Source of the DNA: Nocardioides sp. S-1144
GTDB taxonomy: Bacteria; Actinomycetota; Actinomycetes; Propionibacteriales; Nocardioidaceae
DNA: 64,000 bases
Direction of reading: 5' to 3'
Assembly: GCF_005954645.2 (NCBI RefSeq)
Contig: NZ_CP040695.2
Location: 3,348,001 to 3,412,000, forward strand
In this document: piece after piece, positions 59,600 to 64,000 of the stretch
How positions within the stretch are numbered: position 1 is the first letter of the stretch
How the letters are laid out: each line of letters begins with the position of its first letter
The notes under the pieces: model-generated
Databases searched by the model: none
Told to the model about the DNA's origin: nothing
Seen by the model: the letters and a program-made list of their open reading frames with translations, nothing else
Position numbers and translations under genes: made by a program

Positions 59600-60738
59600 C
59601 GTCCGCGACCGGCCGGTGGCTCGTGCGCGCGGGGGCCGCGCTGGCGGTGGCCTCGCTCGGGCTCACCGTCGACAACCTGCGCCGGATCCGCACCCCGTCG
59701 CCGTCCCCCGACGTCGCCGACCCCGACGACGTCGTGCTGCTGCTCCCCGTCCGCGACGAGGCCGGGCGGGTCGTGGACGCCGTCCAGGAGCTCGTCGTCG
59801 CGGCGCGGCACTGGCCGGGCCGAGCCCGGGTCGTCGTCCTCGACGACGCCAGCAGCGACGGGACCACGACGCTGCTCGCGGAGCTCGCCGGCCGCGCCGA
59901 CCTCCGCGACGTCCTCGAGGTCGTCCCGGGCACGCCGACGCCGCCCGGCTGGCTGGGCAAGCCGTGGGCCTGCCACCAGCTCGCCGGGGCGGCCGGTGGC
60001 GCCGGCGTCCTCGTCTTCGTCGACGCCGACGTGGCGCTGACCGCCGACGGGCTGACCGCGACCGTCGACCTGCTCCGGTCCTCCGGCCTCGACCTGGTCT
60101 GCCCCTACCCGCACCAGGAGGCGCGCGGCCCGGCCGAGCGGCTGGTGCAGCCGCTGCTCCAGTGGTCGTGGATGAGCACGCTGCCGCTGGGTCTCGCCGA
60201 GCGCTCGCCCCGCCCCTCGCTGACCGCCGCGAACGGCCAGCTGCTGGCCGTCGACGCCGCCGCGTACCGGCGCGCCGGCGGGCACGCCGCCGTCCGCGAC
60301 CAGGTGCTGGAGGACATCGCCCTGCTCCGCGCGGTGAAGGCGTCGGGCGGGCACGGCGTGGTCGCCGACGGCAGCCGGGTCGCGTCCTGCCGCATGTACG
60401 ACGGCTGGGCCGACCTCCGCCAGGGCTACGCGAAGTCCCTCTGGTCGGCGTTCGGGACGCCGGCCGGCGCCGCGGGGGTCACCGCGCTGATGGTGCTGAC
60501 CCACGTCGTGCCGGCCCTGGCCGCGCTGCGCGGCTCCCGCACCGGCCTGGCCGGCTACGCCGCGAGCGTCGCGGCCCGGGCGCTCGTCGCGCGCCGCACC
60601 GGGTCGCGGGTGCTCCCCGACGCGGCGGCCCACCCGCTCTCCGTCGCCCTCCTCGGCGCCCTGACCGCCGACTCCGTCCTCGCGCACCGGCGCGGGACGC
60701 TGCGCTGGAAGGGCCGGCCCGTCGAGGTGTCGCGGTGA
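59596..60738 (+). CDS. cruG: CruG-like carotenoid glycosyltransferase
   Basis: The 380-aa family 2 glycosyltransferase has an N-terminal hydrophobic anchor, LLPVRDEAGRVVDAVQELV, VVVLDDASSDGTT, GWLGKPWACHQLA, VFVDADVAL (DxD) and a C-terminal membrane region. The GKPWA motif and the cruF neighbour match carotenoid 2-O-glycosyltransferases such as CruG. ATG 59596 overlaps cruF. It probably glycosylates the hydroxylated end. Confidence 0.82.
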   Translation: MTSATGRWLVRAGAALAVASLGLTVDNLRRIRTPSPSPDVADPDDVVLLLPVRDEAGRVVDAVQELVVAARHWPGRARVVVLDDASSDGTTTLLAELAGRADLRDVLEVVPGTPTPPGWLGKPWACHQLAGAAGGAGVLVFVDADVALTADGLTATVDLLRSSGLDLVCPYPHQEARGPAERLVQPLLQWSWMSTLPLGLAERSPRPSLTAANGQLLAVDAAAYRRAGGHAAVRDQVLEDIALLRAVKASGGHGVVADGSRVASCRMYDGWADLRQGYAKSLWSAFGTPAGAAGVTALMVLTHVVPALAALRGSRTGLAGYAASVAARALVARRTGSRVLPDAAAHPLSVALLGALTADSVLAHRRGTLRWKGRPVEVSR

Positions 60739-62222
60739 GCGCCGCCGTCGTGGTCGGCGCCGGGATCGGCGGCCTCGCCGCCGCCGTCCGGCTGGCCGCG
60801 CAGGGCCACCGCGTGGTCGTCGTGGAGCAGGCCGCCGACGTCGGCGGCAAGCTCGGCACGTGGGCCCACGACGGGTTCCTCTTCGACACCGGACCCTCGC
60901 TGCTGACGATGCCGCACGTGCTGGCCGACCTCTTCGCCGAGACCGGCGCGCCGCTGTCCGACGTGCTGCCCCTCCAGCGGCTCGACGTCGCCTGCCGCTA
61001 CCGCTTCCCGGACGGCACCCTGCTCGACCTGCCGGGCGACGTCGCCGACGTCCCGGCCGCGCTGGACGCCGCCCTCGGGCCCGGCCGGGGGGCGCAGTGG
61101 TCGGCGTTCCTGCGGCGGGCCGAGCGGATCTGGGACATCACCCGGGAGCCGTTCCTCGAGTCGCCGATCACCGTCGGCGACATGGCACGGCTCTCGCGGC
61201 GGCTCGACCACGTCGCCGCCGTCGCGCCGTGGCGGAGCCTGCGCGGCCTCGGCGCGCGGTACCTGGAGGACCCCCGGCTGCGGATGCTGCTCGACCGCTA
61301 CGCCACCTACACCGGGTCCGACCCGCGGCGGGCGCCGGCCGCGCTGGCCGCCGTCCCGTACGCCGAGCAGGCCTTCGGCTCCTGGTACGTCCCCGGCGGG
61401 CTGCACCGGATCGCCGAGGCGCTGCTCGACCGTGCCCGCGCGCTCGGGGTCGAGGTCCGGACCGGGGCCGAGGTGGTCGAGGTCCTGCTCACCGGGGGCC
61501 GGGCCAGCGGCGTCCGGCTGGCCGACGAGACGGTGGTCGCCGCGGACGTCGTCGTCGCGAACGCCGACGCCGCCCAGGTCTACGGGCGCCTGGTCCCCGG
61601 TGACCGCGCGCGTCGGGCCGCCTCCCGCATCCGGCGGACCACGCCGTCGCTGTCGGGCTTCGTGCTCCTGCTGTCCCTCGACGAGGCGCCGCCCGGGCAG
61701 CCGCACCACGAGGTGCTGTTCGCGGAGGACTACGACCTCGAGTTCGACGCCGTCTTCGGACGCCGGGGCCGGGCCCGGCCGGTCGAGCGGCCGACCCTCT
61801 ACGTCTCCGCGCCCGACGACCCGGCCGTCGTCCCGCACCCGGGCGCCGGCGCCTGGTTCGTCCTGGCCAACGCCCCGCGGCACGACCCCGCGGGCGGCGT
61901 GGACTGGGACGAGCCCGGCCTGGCCGACGACTACGCCGACCGTCTCGTCGCGCTGCTCGCCGAGCGCGGCACCGACGTCCGCGACCGGGTGCGGCACCGC
62001 CGCGTGCTCACCCCCGCCGACCTGGAGCGCCGCACGCTGACGCCGGGCGGCTCCATCTACGGGACGTCGTCCAACGGCGCCTCCGCGGCGTTCCGGCGCC
62101 CGGCGAACCGCTCCCCCGTGCCCGGGCTCTACCTGGTCGGCGGCTCGTCGCACCCCGGCGGCGGGCTGCCGCTGGTGCTGCTCTCGGCCCGCATCGTCGC
62201 CGACCTGGTCGGCCCGGCCTGA
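60735..62222 (+). CDS. CrtI-family phytoene/hydroxycarotenoid desaturase
   Basis: The 495-aa flavoprotein has VVVGAGIGGLAAAVRLAAQG (FAD), VVEQAADVGGKLG, DTGPSLLTMP and the C-terminal FAD segment GLYLVGGSSHPGGGLP. A second CrtI-family gene lies on the other strand. Here, after cruF and cruG, it could be a 3',4'-desaturase (CrtD type) acting on the hydrated end rather than a phytoene desaturase. Coupled to the glycosyltransferase by GTGA. Confidence 0.83.
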   Translation: MSAAVVVGAGIGGLAAAVRLAAQGHRVVVVEQAADVGGKLGTWAHDGFLFDTGPSLLTMPHVLADLFAETGAPLSDVLPLQRLDVACRYRFPDGTLLDLPGDVADVPAALDAALGPGRGAQWSAFLRRAERIWDITREPFLESPITVGDMARLSRRLDHVAAVAPWRSLRGLGARYLEDPRLRMLLDRYATYTGSDPRRAPAALAAVPYAEQAFGSWYVPGGLHRIAEALLDRARALGVEVRTGAEVVEVLLTGGRASGVRLADETVVAADVVVANADAAQVYGRLVPGDRARRAASRIRRTTPSLSGFVLLLSLDEAPPGQPHHEVLFAEDYDLEFDAVFGRRGRARPVERPTLYVSAPDDPAVVPHPGAGAWFVLANAPRHDPAGGVDWDEPGLADDYADRLVALLAERGTDVRDRVRHRRVLTPADLERRTLTPGGSIYGTSSNGASAAFRRPANRSPVPGLYLVGGSSHPGGGLPLVLLSARIVADLVGPA

Positions 62223-62232
62223 ACGAGCCGGC

Positions 62233-62928
62233 CTAGGCGAGCCGGCGGCGGACGACGGCCAGCAGGTGCACGAGGCCGACGACGGCCAGCGCCGTCCCGA
62301 CCACGGCCGCGCCGGTCGCGACCACGTCCCCGTCCACCCGGGGCAGGACGTCGACGCCGACCTCGCGCGCGCACCACTCCAGCCCGCAGAGCAGCGCCGC
62401 GAACGCCGCCACGATCACCCGGGTGGGGCGCTCGGCGACGGTCACCGCTCCGGGGCCGCCCATCCCGGCGGCCTGGGCCGTCGAGCGGACCGACTCGTGC
62501 AGCAGGCCGAGCGCGCCGTAGGTCGCACCGAGCCAGAGCGGCGCGCCCAGGACGACCACGGTGAGAACGAGGAGGAGGTCGGAGACGCGATCGGCGAGGG
62601 GGTCGAGCACCTGGCCCCAGCGCGACGAGGTGCCCGAGCGCGAGGCGAGCGCTCCGTCGACGCCGTCGAGGACGGCGGCCGCCACCATCACCGGGACGGC
62701 GGCCAGCGGCCAGGCGGCACCGGCCGAGGCCAGGAGCGGGACCGTCACGGCGACGGCCACGCCCGCCGCCGTGACGGCGTCCGGGGCGACACCGCGGCGG
62801 GCCAGGGGCCGCGCGCAGGCGTCGCTGAGCCGCACCCACCCGGCGACCCAGCCGGATCCGCGCGGGTCCAGCCCGCCGTGGCGCCGCGACCACTGGTCGA
62901 GGGCGTCCTCACGGCGCGGGGCTGCCAT
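62233..62928 (-). CDS. CDP-alcohol phosphatidyltransferase family protein
   Basis: The 231-aa membrane protein has the CDP-alcohol phosphotransferase motif as DGVDGALASRSG, then WGQVLDPLADRVSD. In the canonical pattern D-x2-D-G-x2-A-R the Arg after Ala is Ser here, with Arg one residue later; other aspartates are present. Members make phospholipids such as phosphatidylglycerol phosphate or phosphatidylinositol phosphate. ATG 62928 overlaps the upstream CrtI-like stop by one nt (TGATG). Confidence 0.8.
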   Translation of the reverse strand: MAAPRREDALDQWSRRHGGLDPRGSGWVAGWVRLSDACARPLARRGVAPDAVTAAGVAVAVTVPLLASAGAAWPLAAVPVMVAAAVLDGVDGALASRSGTSSRWGQVLDPLADRVSDLLLVLTVVVLGAPLWLGATYGALGLLHESVRSTAQAAGMGGPGAVTVAERPTRVIVAAFAALLCGLEWCAREVGVDVLPRVDGDVVATGAAVVGTALAVVGLVHLLAVVRRRLA

Positions 62929-64000
62929 CAGACCGGGCTCGGACGCACCGAGGAGGTGGGCTCGACCGACGGGCCGGTCGAGCGGTCGCCGCGCAGCCGC
63001 TTGAGCACCAGCTCGGCGCTGATCAGGCACATCGGCAGCCCGATGCCGGGCACCGTGCTGTAGCCGGCGTAGTAGAGACCCTCGACCTTGCGGGAGGCGT
63101 TGCCGGCCCGGAAGAAGGCGCTCTGCCGCAGCACGTGGGCCGGGCCGAGCGCGCCGCCCGACCAGGAGTTGAGGTCGGCGAGGAAGTCACCGGGGCCGAG
63201 GGTGCGCCGCACGACCACCCGCTCGGCCAGGTCGGGGACGCCGGCCCACGCGGCCACCATCGCCACGGCCCGGTCGGCGATCGCCTCGACCTCCGGGTCG
63301 CCGGCGCCGTCGACGCCTCCCCGGCCGATGCCGGGGTCGGCCGGGACCGGCACGAGGACGAACACGTTCTCGGTGCCCGGAGGCGCCACCGACGCGTCGG
63401 TGGCCGAGGGCCGGCACACGTAGATCGAGGCCGGGTCGGGCACCCGGCTGGGCCGCTCGAAGATGGCGTCGAAGTTGTCCTTCCAGTCCTCGGTGAAGAA
63501 GAGCGAGTGGTGGGCCAGCTCGGGCAGCGAGCCGGTGACGCCGAGGTTCACCAGGACCGCGCCCGGCCCCGACACCGCCTTGTCCCACCAGGACTCGGGG
63601 TAGGTCTGCAGCGCGCGCGGCAGCAGGGCGGTCTCGACGTGGTGCAGGTCGGCGGCGCCGACGACGACGTCCGCGGGGCTCTCGTGCTCGGCCCCGCCGG
63701 CGTCGGTCCAGTGGACGCCGGTGACCCGGGCCGGGCGGCCGCGACGGCCGGTGCGGGGGGCGGTCGCGATGCTCGTCACCGTGCACCCCGTGCGCAGCTC
63801 GGCGCCGTGCGAGCGCCCCACCTCGGCGACCGCGGTGACGAGCCGGGTGAAGCCGCCCTGGGGGTAGCGGACGCCGTCGGCGAGGTCGAGCCAGCTCATC
63901 AGGTGGTACATCGCCGGCGCGCGGTCGGGCGAGGACCCGAGGAACACCGCGGGGTAGCCGAGGACCTGGCGCAGCCGGGGGTCGTCGAAGCGGGCGGCGA
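62928..64000 (-). CDS. crtI: CrtI-family carotenoid desaturase, 5' part outside the window
   Basis: The gene enters from the right edge, so its N-terminal FAD motif is not seen; the visible 357 or so residues begin FDDPRLRQVLGYPAVFLGSS. Landmarks are YPQGGFTRLV, DVVVGAADLHHVETALL, and the C-terminal FAD segment GLYYAGYSTVPGIGLPMCL typical of phytoene desaturases. The start lies outside. Likely the phytoene desaturase, with a phytoene synthase expected beyond the edge. Confidence 0.88.
   Translation of the reverse strand, partial: AARFDDPRLRQVLGYPAVFLGSSPDRAPAMYHLMSWLDLADGVRYPQGGFTRLVTAVAEVGRSHGAELRTGCTVTSIATAPRTGRRGRPARVTGVHWTDAGGAEHESPADVVVGAADLHHVETALLPRALQTYPESWWDKAVSGPGAVLVNLGVTGSLPELAHHSLFFTEDWKDNFDAIFERPSRVPDPASIYVCRPSATDASVAPPGTENVFVLVPVPADPGIGRGGVDGAGDPEVEAIADRAVAMVAAWAGVPDLAERVVVRRTLGPGDFLADLNSWSGGALGPAHVLRQSAFFRAGNASRKVEGLYYAGYSTVPGIGLPMCLISAELVLKRLRGDRSTGPSVEPTSSVRPSPV

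Overview
The window is high-GC, densely packed actinobacterial chromosome. The F420/PPOX-type oxidoreductase, RpfB, ABC-F, Pmt and ECF biotin genes, the frequent GTG starts, and the interspersed 41-bp repeat of a kind I associate with Nocardioides all point to a Nocardioides-like member of the Nocardioidaceae. That assignment is an inference from gene content; no rRNA is present. I found no tRNA, rRNA, prophage, insertion sequence or CRISPR array. Many genes appear leaderless (a TANNNT -10 box 5 to 8 nt before the start codon), and many same-strand neighbours overlap by 4 nt (ATGA or GTGA).

Layout, left to right. 1-2609: glutamate-type ABC importer (gluA end, gluB, gluC, gluD). 2624-5224: a possible four-gene operon (methyltransferase, glyoxalase-fold protein, ligand-less CsoR-like regulator, DUF4442 protein) divergent from a MarR regulator. 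5246-15039: a core block, rsmI / hydrolase / tatD / rpfB / rsmA / ispE / ABC-F on the minus strand and pmt on the plus strand, in the order known around Rv1002c-Rv1011 of Mycobacterium tuberculosis. A tandem palindrome array lies between tatD and rpfB. 15040-25692: a 41-bp repeat cluster, a PPOX protein, an SNF2 helicase, the bioY-bioM-bioN biotin importer, RF3, a ferredoxin-NADP reductase and gabT. 25712-29836: four overlapping glycosyltransferase genes. 29920-42990: a stress-flavoured region with a SigB/F-type sigma factor, Zn alcohol dehydrogenase, SRPBCC protein, FAD oxidoreductase, GlxA-type regulator, isochorismatase, rhodanese, two SDRs, DUF2945, PPK2, a PAS histidine kinase, a PEP-mutase-like enzyme and GlsB. 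A second array of the same 43-bp palindromes lies there. 43101-46322: a second glycan operon (WcbI-like plus two glycosyltransferases). 46402-49342: malQ and a frameshifted ribokinase. 49349-53228: a GAF-ANTAR regulator, manganese catalase, a 10-TM metal exporter and a small acidic protein. 53317-55180: a frameshifted DUF222/HNH gene and two small genes. 55399-64000: a carotenoid cluster.

The carotenoid cluster combines a GGPP synthase, a split lycopene cyclase, a CrtA-like monooxygenase, a CruF-type hydratase, a CruG-like glycosyltransferase and two CrtI-family desaturases. Together they suggest a monocyclic carotenoid whose open end is hydrated, further desaturated and oxidised, and glycosylated. 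A YihY membrane protein and a CDP-alcohol phosphotransferase are translationally coupled to these genes.

The most unusual non-coding structure is a family of 28-bp palindromes repeated at an exact 43-bp period in two distant arrays (six and three copies). In each array the copy nearest the stop codon of a minus-strand gene is a perfect palindrome and the others carry the same two-base change. This looks like an amplified hairpin or protein-binding element.
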